Source: CAYMRL01 sp964473205 (GTDB taxonomy: Bacteria > Deinococcota > Deinococci > Deinococcales > Trueperaceae). Taken from it: a stretch of DNA of 15,495 nt. Below, one piece after another: positions 6,766 through 13,030 of the stretch (positions are counted from its first letter, which is position 1; each line of letters starts with the position of its first letter). Location of the stretch: positions 1-15,495 of the forward strand of contig CAYYOK010000078.1 of assembly GCA_964473205.1 (NCBI GenBank). The letters run 5' to 3'. The notes below the pieces were generated by a model that worked only from the letters and a program-made list of their open reading frames with translations, did not search any database and was not told the origin of the DNA. A program made the translations under genes and the position numbers.

Positions 6766-7598
6766 CGCGCTCCGCCGCCTGCCATGGCGGGCTGCGGCTG
6801 GCACTCTGGGCAGTGCACAGTGCCGCGCTGCCCGACGACGCTCTTGACCAGGACGGCTCCGCAGCTCCGGCAGGTCTCGCCGCCGCGCCCGTAGACGTCT
6901 AGGTAGCCTTCGAACTCTCCGCTCTCGCCCGCCGGCGTGCGGTAGTCGCGCAGGGTCGTGCCGTTGGCCGCGATGCTGGCGCTGAGCACGTCTCGTATCG
7001 CCTTGCGCAGCGCCGCGGCCCGCTCCCGGCTGACCGCGTTGGCGGGCGTCAGCGGGTGCAGGTGCGCGCGCCACAGCGCCTCGTCGGCGTAGATGTTGCC
7101 GACCCCGGCGACGGGGCGCTGGCTCAGCAGGTAGGTCTTGATCGGCATGCGCGAGCGCTCCAGCGCCGCGGCGAACCCGGCGTCGGTGAACTCCTCGCCC
7201 AGAGGCTCGGGGCCGAGCGCGGCGAGGGTCGGCAGGGCGGCGTACTCCTTGGAGCGCACGACCAGGAAGCGGCCGAAGCGCCGCGGGTCGTGGAACTCGA
7301 GCGTGTCGGGCTCTCCGCCGTCGAGCCTGAGCCTGACCCGCAGGTGAGGGCTGACGTCTCGCCGGGGTCCTGGCGCCACCACGCCCGTCATGCCGAGGTG
7401 GATGATCAGCTCGTCGCCGCCCGACAGCGGCAGCAGCATGAACTTGCCGCGGCGGGTCACGCCCAGGATCGTCTGGCCGCTGGCCCGCTCGAGGTCGGCG
7501 TACTTCGGCCCGGGAGGCGCCAGCCGCTCGGCGCTCAGGACGCGGCGCCCGCTGAGCCAAGGCTCGAGCTCGCGCCTGACGGTCTCGACCTCAGGCAA
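6762..7598 (-). CDS. mutM: Formamidopyrimidine-DNA glycosylase (Fpg/MutM)
   Basis: A bifunctional DNA glycosylase/AP lyase that removes 8-oxoguanine and formamidopyrimidines. Numbered from the TTG at 7598, the protein has Lys52 (RRGKF), the HLGMTG loop (67-72), FHDPRRFGR (102-110), the H2TH-region motif PVAGVGNIYADEALW and a complete C-terminal zinc finger with Cys243, Cys246, Cys263 and Cys266. The family begins PELPEVET, with Pro1 as the Schiff-base nucleophile. The TTG start gives only PEVET, whereas the three preceding codons, ATC CCC GAG (7607-7599), restore IPELPEVET. The coordinates use the conventional TTG; the biological start may be ATC 7607, which has GAAGGG 10 nt upstream. The gene overlaps hisA upstream and the thioesterase downstream. 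Confidence 0.93.
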   Translation of the reverse strand: MPEVETVRRELEPWLSGRRVLSAERLAPPGPKYADLERASGQTILGVTRRGKFMLLPLSGGDELIIHLGMTGVVAPGPRRDVSPHLRVRLRLDGGEPDTLEFHDPRRFGRFLVVRSKEYAALPTLAALGPEPLGEEFTDAGFAAALERSRMPIKTYLLSQRPVAGVGNIYADEALWRAHLHPLTPANAVSRERAAALRKAIRDVLSASIAANGTTLRDYRTPAGESGEFEGYLDVYGRGGETCRSCGAVLVKSVVGQRGTVHCPECQPQPAMAGGGAR

Positions 7599-8292
7599 CT
7601 CGGGGATAGGTGATCTTCCCTTCGTAGAGGGCCTTGCCGACGATCGCGCCCTGCAGGCCGATGTCCTCGTAGATGCTCAGGTCGGCGTCGGAAGCCACGC
7701 CGCCGCCGGCGATGAGCGTTCCTTCGAACGCCGCGCGCATAGCGGCCACGGGAGCCGGATCGACGCCCAGCAGGCGCCCGTCGCGCGCGATGTCGGTGTA
7801 GATGACGTGGCCGACCCCCAGGTCGGTCATGCGAGCGGCCAGGTCGGTGGCAGCGACCTCGGTCACCTCGGTCCAGCCGCGGACGGCGACTCGTCCGCCC
7901 TTCGCGTCTATCGCGACGCCGACCCGGTCGGCTCCGAACTCGCCGACCAGCTCGGCCACCAGCTCCGGGCTGGTGATGGCCAGCGTGCCGACTATGACGC
8001 GGTCCACGCGCTCCAGCCACGCGCGGGCGGCCGCCGCGGAGCGCACGCCGCCGCCCACCTCGACGCGCACGTCGAGGCTCGCCGCCACCTGAGCGATCGC
8101 CGCGGTGTTCTCGCCTCTGCCGAGGGTCGCGTCGAGGTCGACGAGGTGAAGCCATTCGGCGCCGCGCTCCGCGAAAGCGCTCGCAGCTTCGATGGGCCTC
8201 TGATAGTAGGTGGTGGCGAGCTCGGGGTCCCCGCCTTCGACCCGTACGACCTTGCCGCCCAGGACATCGACGCAGGGGATCACCAGGAACAT
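7591..8292 (-). CDS. hisA: HisA, phosphoribosylformimino-AICAR-ribotide isomerase
   Basis: A 233-aa (beta/alpha)8 barrel catalysing the Amadori rearrangement of ProFAR to PRFAR, the fourth step of histidine synthesis. Key residues are in place: Asp9 on beta-1 (IPCVDVLGGKVV), Asp129 on beta-5 (VAIDAKGG), and the Thr166-Asp167 pair (YTDIARDG). Phosphate-binding glycine loops are seen at VGGGVR (79-84) and IAGGGVAS near the C-terminus. HisF is the close relative, but the DLDATLGRGEN loop and overall length fit HisA. No other his gene is in the window, so histidine genes are scattered in this genome. It heads a compact hisA-mutM-thioesterase unit; the final codons overlap mutM. The ATG at 8292 has TATACT nine bases upstream and no Shine-Dalgarno. 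Confidence 0.93.
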   Translation of the reverse strand: MFLVIPCVDVLGGKVVRVEGGDPELATTYYQRPIEAASAFAERGAEWLHLVDLDATLGRGENTAAIAQVAASLDVRVEVGGGVRSAAAARAWLERVDRVIVGTLAITSPELVAELVGEFGADRVGVAIDAKGGRVAVRGWTEVTEVAATDLAARMTDLGVGHVIYTDIARDGRLLGVDPAPVAAMRAAFEGTLIAGGGVASDADLSIYEDIGLQGAIVGKALYEGKITYPRVA

Positions 8293-8301
8293 CAGGGCAC
8301 G

Positions 8302-8307
8302 AGTATA
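8302..8307 (-). promoter_or_regulatory. -10 box just upstream of hisA
   Basis: TATACT on the minus strand (8307-8302) lies nine bases before the hisA ATG, so transcription would start about 0-3 bases ahead of the codon. It is the same hexamer as in the yceD promoter. No recognisable -35 was found 16-18 nt upstream. Confidence 0.42.
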
Positions 8308-8371
8308 GCGCCGCGCCGGACAGCCCCCGGAAGCGCTCGCGGGCGCAGGCTAGGAGCGCACGAGAACGGGC

Positions 8372-8387
8372 CGCGCTCAGGAGCGCG
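8372..8387 (-). terminator. Short GC hairpin after the deacetylase gene (possible weak terminator)
   Basis: CGCGCTC and GAGCGCG form a perfect inverted repeat around AG, five bases beyond the deacetylase stop codon on the minus strand. The pairing could use a 4-nt loop with six pairs. No T-run follows, so an intrinsic terminator is only a weak possibility. The rest of 8293-8392 shows no gene. Confidence 0.25.
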
Positions 8388-8392
8388 CTGCG

Positions 8393-9157
8393 CTACGAGC
8401 GCAGGCTGCCCTGAACGCTGCCCGGCTGCTGCGCCTCGATGAACGAATCGTCTCCGCGCTTCTCGACGAACTGCAGAACCGGCTTGCCAGCGGCGAGCAG
8501 GTCGGGGACCGTGCCGAAGCGGTAGGTCGACGAGAGCTCGCCCAGCACGATGTCGAGGGCTTCGAACAGCGGGCCGCGGTCCTCCGCGGCGCTGTCGGTC
8601 GAGGTGTAGAGGGCCTCGTGCAGGAGGATGATCGCGCCGGGAGCGATCGCTCGCCTGAGCCTGGCCGCCAGCGTCTTGGCGTCCTGCACCGTCCAGTCCT
8701 CGATGTGCGAGGTCCACCAGACGCAGGTGAGCCCGGCGGCGCTCACGTCCCTGGCGACGCCGAGGTCGTAGTGTCCGTAGGGCGGCCTGAACAGCTTGGT
8801 GGCATGCTGGCCGAGCGCCGCGGCTCCCCGCGCGATCTCGGCCTCACGACCGGCGCGCGGCAGCCTCACGAGCGAGCGGTGCGAGTAGGTGTGGCTGCCG
8901 ACCGCGTTGCCGGCCTCGACGATGGCGGCGAGCAGGTCAGGGCGTGCCTCTACGGCCTCGCCGACGAGGAAGTGCGTCGCCTGCGCGCCGTGGCGCGCCA
9001 GCACGCTGAGGAGCTCGCGGGTGCCGACGGGGTTGGGGCCGTCGTCGAAGGTCAGCGCCACGAGCGGAAGCTGCGTCTTGACGCGGGTGACGGCTCCGAA
9101 GCCCGGCGCCAACACCGCACCCTTTGCCCGGCGCCACAGGCGCCGCGCGCGCCACAC
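8393..9157 (-). CDS. Polysaccharide deacetylase (carbohydrate esterase 4, NodB homology)
   Basis: A 254-aa metal-dependent deacetylase for N-acetylated or O-acetylated glycans. The CE4 motifs appear in order: TFDDGPNP with Asp38-Asp39 (35-43), metal ligands in SHTYSHRS (His89, His93), RPPYGHYD (124-131), a Trp-rich motif at CVWWTSHIEDW (145-155) and LLHE with His180. The first 25 residues are Arg-rich and contain only a short hydrophobic patch, not a convincing signal peptide, so the place of action is uncertain. The GTG at 9157 follows the glycosyltransferase stop by 3 nt, so the two are co-translated. The pairing suggests assembly and trimming of an envelope or exopolysaccharide. Peptidoglycan or chitooligosaccharide as substrate cannot be excluded. 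Confidence 0.88.
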   Translation of the reverse strand: MWRARRLWRRAKGAVLAPGFGAVTRVKTQLPLVALTFDDGPNPVGTRELLSVLARHGAQATHFLVGEAVEARPDLLAAIVEAGNAVGSHTYSHRSLVRLPRAGREAEIARGAAALGQHATKLFRPPYGHYDLGVARDVSAAGLTCVWWTSHIEDWTVQDAKTLAARLRRAIAPGAIILLHEALYTSTDSAAEDRGPLFEALDIVLGELSSTYRFGTVPDLLAAGKPVLQFVEKRGDDSFIEAQQPGSVQGSLRS

Positions 9158-9160
9158 GGC

Positions 9161-10033
9161 TCAGAACCCCCAGACGACGAAGGCGACCGAGCCGGCCATG
9201 CGCCCCAGCAGATGGCCGAGCGCCCTGACGGTGGTGCCGCGCCGGTTGCTGTCCCGCATGGCCAGCAGGTAGCGGACCGCCTGGTAGCCGGCGATCACCA
9301 TCGAGGTGCGCTCGATGCTGGGCATGCCGCGGTTGCGGTACTCCTTGTAGAGCAAGACGTTGTACATGCCGTAGCCGAACGACTGACGGAACGAGCCGCG
9401 GGCGGTCGGGCGGAAGCGGATGTGGACGAGGGCGTCAGCGGCGAACACCAGCCGGTAGCCGGCGAGCTGCAGCCGCCAGCTCAGCTCGGTGTCCTCGAGC
9501 AGGTGGAAGCGCTCGTCGAAGCCGCCCACGGCCTCGAAGGCGGCGCGCCTGACGCCCATGCCGCAGCCGCCGGCGTGCGAGAGGAAGTGCGGGTTCGTGT
9601 AGCTCTGCAGGCCGCTCGCCTGGTTGTTCTTGCGTCCGGCGCGGACCTCGGGTGGGTTGAGCCGCTCGATGTCCCAGCGCGAGGCGACGAAGTCGTGCTC
9701 GTCCAAGGCGGCGCCGATGGCGGCCAGCCAGCCCTCGCCGGCCACGTCGTCGGCGTCGAGGAACGCGAGCTTGTCGCCGGAGCTGGCGCGGACGGCAGCG
9801 TTGCGGGCGTAGCCGGCCCCGGTGAGTGTGCGCGCCTCGACGATGCGCAGGCCTGGCAGCCTGTCGGAGTAGCGCTCGACGATGGTGGCCAGCTCAAGCC
9901 GGTCGTCGTGGCCGTCGGTGTTGTCGGCGACGATCACCTCGAACTCCTCGTCGCACCGCTGGCGCATGAGAGCAGAGAGCTGCTCGGCCAGCAGCGGCAA
10001 CGAGAAGCGGCAGGGGATGATGACGCTGATCAT
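9161..10033 (-). CDS. Family 2 glycosyltransferase (GT-A fold)
   Basis: A 290-aa inverting glycosyltransferase. The GT2 layout is clear: N-terminal ISVIIPCR (2-9), a nucleotide-binding strand FEVIVADNTD (31-40), the metal-binding FLDADD (91-96), a GCGMGVRRAAFEAVGGFDE acceptor-side motif (156-174) and the catalytic-base region LLEDTELSWRLQLAGY (178-193). The C-terminal portion has no clear transmembrane helix, only a moderately hydrophobic end (MAGSVAFVVWGF), so it is peripheral or soluble. Donor and acceptor sugars cannot be predicted. The ATG at 10033 has GAGG seven bases upstream. It is the first gene of a pair with the CE4 deacetylase and is transcribed away from the fatty-acid cluster. 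Confidence 0.88.
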   Translation of the reverse strand: MISVIIPCRFSLPLLAEQLSALMRQRCDEEFEVIVADNTDGHDDRLELATIVERYSDRLPGLRIVEARTLTGAGYARNAAVRASSGDKLAFLDADDVAGEGWLAAIGAALDEHDFVASRWDIERLNPPEVRAGRKNNQASGLQSYTNPHFLSHAGGCGMGVRRAAFEAVGGFDERFHLLEDTELSWRLQLAGYRLVFAADALVHIRFRPTARGSFRQSFGYGMYNVLLYKEYRNRGMPSIERTSMVIAGYQAVRYLLAMRDSNRRGTTVRALGHLLGRMAGSVAFVVWGF

Positions 10034-10116
10034 CGCCCAGCCTCACCGCAGATACGCACCTCACGCGACGCCATCCCCATAATGCTAGGACCTCGCCTCT
10101 TACCGTTCTGTGACGC

Positions 10117-10153
10117 GTGTCGACGGTTCCATCATGCCACATGCCGTTGACAC
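10117..10153. promoter_or_regulatory. Imperfect inverted repeat and CATGCC direct repeats overlapping the yceD -35 box
   Basis: GTGTCGAC (10117-10124) and GTTGACAC (10146-10153) are inverted copies with one mismatch, separated by 21 nt. Between them CATGCC occurs twice with a 7-nt period (10133 and 10140). The right arm covers the -35 hexamer of the fatty-acid cluster. A regulator site is possible, but no known family consensus was recognised. The rest of the 149-nt divergent region (10034-10182) shows no gene. Confidence 0.3.
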
Positions 10154-10174
10154 CCCTTGGCCCGGGCCTATACT
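10147..10174 (+). promoter_or_regulatory. Consensus sigma-70-type promoter of the yceD-rpmF-fab operon
   Basis: A perfect -35 TTGACA (10147-10152), a 16-nt spacer and -10 TATACT (10169-10174). The expected start, near 10181-10183, coincides with the ATG of yceD at 10183, so the mRNA would carry at most two leader bases. This is the strongest promoter seen in the window, fitting a ribosomal-protein and lipid-synthesis operon. Confidence 0.8.
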
Positions 10175-10182
10175 TTGGTGGG

Positions 10183-10767
10183 ATGCAGTCTCGTAGGGAC
10201 GCGACTCTCAACCTGGCCTCCCTGCTGCATCACGCTCCCGGAAGCGACTTAGAAGTCGAAGCCCAGGGGTTGCTGACGCCGCCGGAGGAACTCCTGGAGG
10301 CCGACGGGGTGGCCCTCAGCGGTCCGCTCGCCTGGTCGGTTCGCGTCATCAACGCCGGCGGTGACGACGACTTCGTCGTCGACGGCGAGGTCGAAGGCAC
10401 GGCAGTGATGGAGTGCCGCCGCTGCCTCAAGCCGGCGGAGGTGGCGCTGTCCACCGAGTTCGTCTACCCGATGAGCTACCGACCCTCCGACAAGCCGCTG
10501 ATGCTCGACGAGCTGAGCGGCGAGGACGACGAGGAGCGCCTCGTCTTCGGCACGCCCGAGGTCGACTTCGCCGAGCTGCTGACGCAGCTCTTCGCCATCG
10601 AGGTGCCTCTCACCGCGCTGTGCAGGGAGGACTGCCTGGGGCTCAACGAGGACGGAGTGGACCTCAACGAGCACCCTGAAGCCGCCAAGGAGCGCGAGGT
10701 CGCAGGCGCCAACGCGCCGTTCTCCCGCCTCTCCGAGGCGTTGAAGGACCTAGACTTGAAGTCTTGA
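10183..10767 (+). CDS. yceD: DUF177/YceD-family protein
   Basis: A 194-aa member of the YceD (DUF177) family, which almost always lies directly upstream of rpmF and is linked in E. coli and plants to 23S rRNA accumulation. The hallmark Cys pairs are seen: MECRRCLKPAEV (Cys-x2-Cys) in the middle and ALCREDCLGL (Cys-x3-Cys) in the later half, probably a metal or structural site. An acidic stretch (LSGEDDEER) is typical. The frame remains open to a start at 10117, but that codon lies upstream of a consensus promoter; ATG 10183, only 8 nt after the -10 box, is the sensible start and gives MQSRRDATLNLASLL. It is followed after 34 nt by rpmF. The molecular function is not settled. Confidence 0.87.
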   Translation: MQSRRDATLNLASLLHHAPGSDLEVEAQGLLTPPEELLEADGVALSGPLAWSVRVINAGGDDDFVVDGEVEGTAVMECRRCLKPAEVALSTEFVYPMSYRPSDKPLMLDELSGEDDEERLVFGTPEVDFAELLTQLFAIEVPLTALCREDCLGLNEDGVDLNEHPEAAKEREVAGANAPFSRLSEALKDLDLKS

Positions 10768-10781
10768 GCTCGAGTTCGAGC
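10768..10781 (+). other. Small palindrome between yceD and rpmF
   Basis: GCTCGA-gt-TCGAGC is a perfect inverted repeat starting right after the yceD stop codon. The AGGAG of rpmF begins six bases after it, so a hairpin here would sit beside the ribosome-binding site. It is too short to be called a terminator. Confidence 0.3.
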
Positions 10782-10801
10782 ACTTAGGAGAGATCTACAA
10801 G

Positions 10802-10987
10802 ATGGCCAAGCACCCAGTACCCAAGAAGCGCACCTCGCGCTCCAGCCGCGACGCGCGCCGCAGCCACCACGCGCTGACCGCGCCCACGCTCGTGTCCTGC
10901 CCTCAGTGCAAGGAGATGAAGCCGCCTCACGTCGTGTGCCCCGAGTGCGGCTACTACGACGGCCGTCAGGTGATCGCCGAGGCTTGA
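10802..10987 (+). CDS. rpmF: Large ribosomal subunit protein bL32
   Basis: A 61-aa ribosomal protein of the 50S subunit. The N-terminus MAKHPVPKKRTSRSSRDARR is the conserved RNA-binding tail of L32. The zinc-binding type is kept: CPQC (33-36) and CPEC (46-49) form a four-cysteine ribbon, in contrast to the Cys-free paralogues some bacteria express under zinc starvation. AGGAG lies 11 nt before the ATG. Its stop codon overlaps the TTG start of fabH (TTGA), and plsX, which often separates rpmF from fabH, is missing. This places fatty-acid initiation under direct translational coupling to a ribosomal protein gene. Confidence 0.97.
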   Translation: MAKHPVPKKRTSRSSRDARRSHHALTAPTLVSCPQCKEMKPPHVVCPECGYYDGRQVIAEA

Positions 10988-12000
10988 GCGCCTCGGAGCC
11001 GACCACTCGGACCCGGGCGGGCATCACCGCCCTGGGCGGCTACGCCCCTCCGAACGTCCTCACCAACCTCGATCTCGAGAAGGTGATGGACACGACCGAC
11101 GAGTGGATCACCACTCGCACGGGCATCAAGCGGCGCCACGTGGCCGGCGCTGACGAGTACACCTCCGACCTGGCGTTCCGCGCGGTCGAGGACCTCGTGG
11201 CGCGCCACGGCGCCGACGCCCTGGCCGGCGTCGACATGGTGATCGTCGCGACCAACACGCCGGACGCGCTCTTCCCCGCCACCGCGGCGATGGTCCAGGA
11301 CCGCTTCAAGCTCAAGGCGGGCGCCTTCGACCTGCTGGCGGCCTGCCCAGGCTGGCTGTACGCGCTCGGCATGGCACGCGGCCTGATCGAGTCGGGCCAG
11401 TGCCGCAAGGTCCTGGCCATCGGCAGCGAGGCGCTGACCAAGATCATGGACTGGTCGGACCGCTCCACCGCCGTGCTGTTCGGCGACGGCGCCGGAGCCG
11501 TGATCGTCGAGGCCGTGCCGGCTCCTTTCGGGATCAGGTCGCTGATCATGGGCGCCGACGGCAGCGGCGGCAAGGACCTGCACAAGCGCGCCGTCGGGCG
11601 CTGCCTCCCTAGCGGCGAGCCGCTGGCGGAGTCGCTCTACATGAACGGCCGCGAGGTGTTCAAGTTCGCGGTCAGGGTCATGAACACCGCCACGATCGAG
11701 GCGCTCGTCCAGGCTGGGCTGGGCTCGGACGACATCCATCGCTTCGTGCCCCATCAGGCGAACCTGCGGATCATCGAGGCCGCCCGCGAGCGGCTCGGCC
11801 TCGAGCCGGAGCGCGTCGTCGTGACAGTCGACGAGTACGGCAACAACTCCACCGCCAGCATCCCGCTGGCCCTCAAGCACGCGGCCGACCGCGGCGACAT
11901 CAGCAGCGGCGATCACCTCCTGCTCGTCTCCTTCGGCGCCGGTCTAACCTGGGCCAGCTCGGTGATCACCTGGGGCATGGACGCCCCCTCGCGAGCGTGA
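10984..12000 (+). CDS. fabH: Beta-ketoacyl-ACP synthase III (FabH)
   Basis: A 338-aa thiolase-fold enzyme that condenses an acyl-CoA primer with malonyl-ACP to start type II fatty-acid synthesis. The catalytic triad is complete: Cys121 (LLAACPGWLYAL), His257 (FVPHQANLRII) and Asn287 (YGNNSTASIPL). DTTDEWITTRTGIKRR (36-51) is the characteristic N-terminal CoA-site motif with the Trp. Cys is followed by Pro-Gly-Trp rather than the usual Ala/Ser/Thr-Gly-Phe, a variant I recall from Thermus. The open frame extends upstream into rpmF, but TTG 10984 forms a TTGA overlap with the rpmF stop, has AGGTGA 10 nt upstream, and puts the protein start where FabH proteins normally begin. Confidence 0.95.
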   Translation: MSASEPTTRTRAGITALGGYAPPNVLTNLDLEKVMDTTDEWITTRTGIKRRHVAGADEYTSDLAFRAVEDLVARHGADALAGVDMVIVATNTPDALFPATAAMVQDRFKLKAGAFDLLAACPGWLYALGMARGLIESGQCRKVLAIGSEALTKIMDWSDRSTAVLFGDGAGAVIVEAVPAPFGIRSLIMGADGSGGKDLHKRAVGRCLPSGEPLAESLYMNGREVFKFAVRVMNTATIEALVQAGLGSDDIHRFVPHQANLRIIEAARERLGLEPERVVVTVDEYGNNSTASIPLALKHAADRGDISSGDHLLLVSFGAGLTWASSVITWGMDAPSRA

Positions 12001-12974
12001 GCTCGGGACAGCGAGGCAGGCAGGCAGGCCGCATCGTGCGCGACGCGCGCGTCGCGGCGCTGTTCCCCGGCCAGGGGTCGCACAGGGTCGGCATGGCGCA
12101 GGCCTTCTACGAGGCGTCCGACGCCGCCAGGCGCGTGCTGGACGAGGCGGAGGCCGCGCGCCCCGGCCTGCTGAAGCTGATGTGGGAGGGCCCGAAGGAA
12201 GACCTCACCCTGACAGCCAACCAGCAGCCGGCGCTGGTGGCTGCCGGCGCGGCCGCCTACGCCGCCTACCTCGAGGCCGGCGGCGAGCCGGCGAGCTGGG
12301 GCGCTGGCCACAGCCTCGGCGAGTACACGGCTCATGTGGCCGCCGACTCGCTCGGCGTCGGTGACGCGGTGAGGCTCGTGCACCTGCGCGGCCACTACAT
12401 GCAGGAGGCAGTGCCGGAGGGCGAGGGAGCGATGGCGGCCGTGCTCAAGCTCGACGACGCGCAGATCGCTGCCGTGCTGCGCGACGTCAACGCCGCCGCT
12501 TCCGAAGGCGAGCTCGTTCAGGTCGCCAACCTCAACGCGCCCGGCCAGACGGTCATCTCCGGCAGCTCGGCCGCCGTGGCGCGCGCCGTGGAGGCGCTCA
12601 AGGGCTTGGGCGCCAGGGCCGTGCCGCTGGCCGTCAGCGCGCCCTTCCACTGCGCCCTGATGGCGCCGGCCGCCGCACGGCTGGCCGTCGACTTGGCGGG
12701 CGCCGCGTTCAGGGCACCCGGCTTCGCGATCGTCTGCAACGTCACGGCCGAGCCGCTGGCCGACGTGAGCGAGGCTCCGCGCCTGCTGACCGAGCAGGTG
12801 ACGAGCAGCGTCAGGTGGGTCGAGAGCGTCAGGCGGCTCGCCTTCCTCGGCGCCGAGCGGTTCATCGAGTTCGGGTCGGGCGAGGTGCTCTCGGGCCTGG
12901 TACGACGTATCCTGCCCGAAGTGGAGACGCTCTCCGTCCAAGACCCGGCCAGCCTGGCGGAGGCCCTGGCGTGA
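11997..12974 (+). CDS. fabD: Malonyl-CoA:ACP transacylase (FabD)
   Basis: A 325-aa enzyme that loads malonyl groups onto ACP. Motifs in order: FPGQGSHRVGMA (23-34), the nucleophile elbow GHSLGEY with Ser106, Arg131 for the malonyl carboxylate (HLRGHYMQEA), QVANLNAPGQTVISG, and the catalytic His218 in SAPFHCALM. The GTG at 11997 overlaps the fabH stop as GTGA. The first 16 residues are Arg/Gly-rich and precede the fold, so GTG 12036 is a possible second start. It ends at TGA 12972-12974, which again forms a GTGA with a potential start of the small frame downstream. It supplies malonyl-ACP to FabH and FabF in the same cluster. Confidence 0.95.
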   Translation: MSSGQRGRQAGRIVRDARVAALFPGQGSHRVGMAQAFYEASDAARRVLDEAEAARPGLLKLMWEGPKEDLTLTANQQPALVAAGAAAYAAYLEAGGEPASWGAGHSLGEYTAHVAADSLGVGDAVRLVHLRGHYMQEAVPEGEGAMAAVLKLDDAQIAAVLRDVNAAASEGELVQVANLNAPGQTVISGSSAAVARAVEALKGLGARAVPLAVSAPFHCALMAPAAARLAVDLAGAAFRAPGFAIVCNVTAEPLADVSEAPRLLTEQVTSSVRWVESVRRLAFLGAERFIEFGSGEVLSGLVRRILPEVETLSVQDPASLAEALA

Positions 12975-13030
12975 CGATGGCCGACGGGCTGAAGACCGGC
13001 GGACCTGCGCCGAGCGAGGCGCTAGGGTGA
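12971..13030 (+). CDS. Possible 19-codon micro-ORF linking fabD and fabG
   Basis: A frame of 19 codons, MTMADGLKTGGPAPSEALG, fills the whole fabD-fabG gap. Its GTG start overlaps the fabD stop (GTGA 12971-12974) and its TGA stop overlaps the fabG start (GTGA 13027-13030). A GGAGG at 12959-12963 stands 7 nt before its GTG, and a GAGG stands 7 nt before the fabG GTG. An internal ATG at 12977 is an alternative start. No homologue is recognised. It may be a translational relay rather than a functional peptide, or a chance frame in G+C-rich spacer. Confidence 0.42.
   Translation: MTMADGLKTGGPAPSEALG

Noticed and set aside
6316..7560. A 414-residue reading frame suggesting a large protein fused to the thioesterase
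   Set aside because: Only the last 149 residues show protein-like sequence (hotdog domain). The earlier part is an Arg/Ala-rich shadow of mutM, and the GTGA overlap with the mutM stop marks the real start.
10079..10084. CATTAT as a -10 box for the glycosyltransferase gene on the minus strand
   Set aside because: No acceptable -35 was found at 16-18 nt, and the match is not better than several nearby A+T-rich spots, so it was not listed as a feature.
12977..13030. Remnant of a degraded gene between fabD and fabG
   Set aside because: The gap is only 52 nt and shows no similarity to neighbouring genes; a spacer or micro-ORF explains it without a pseudogene.
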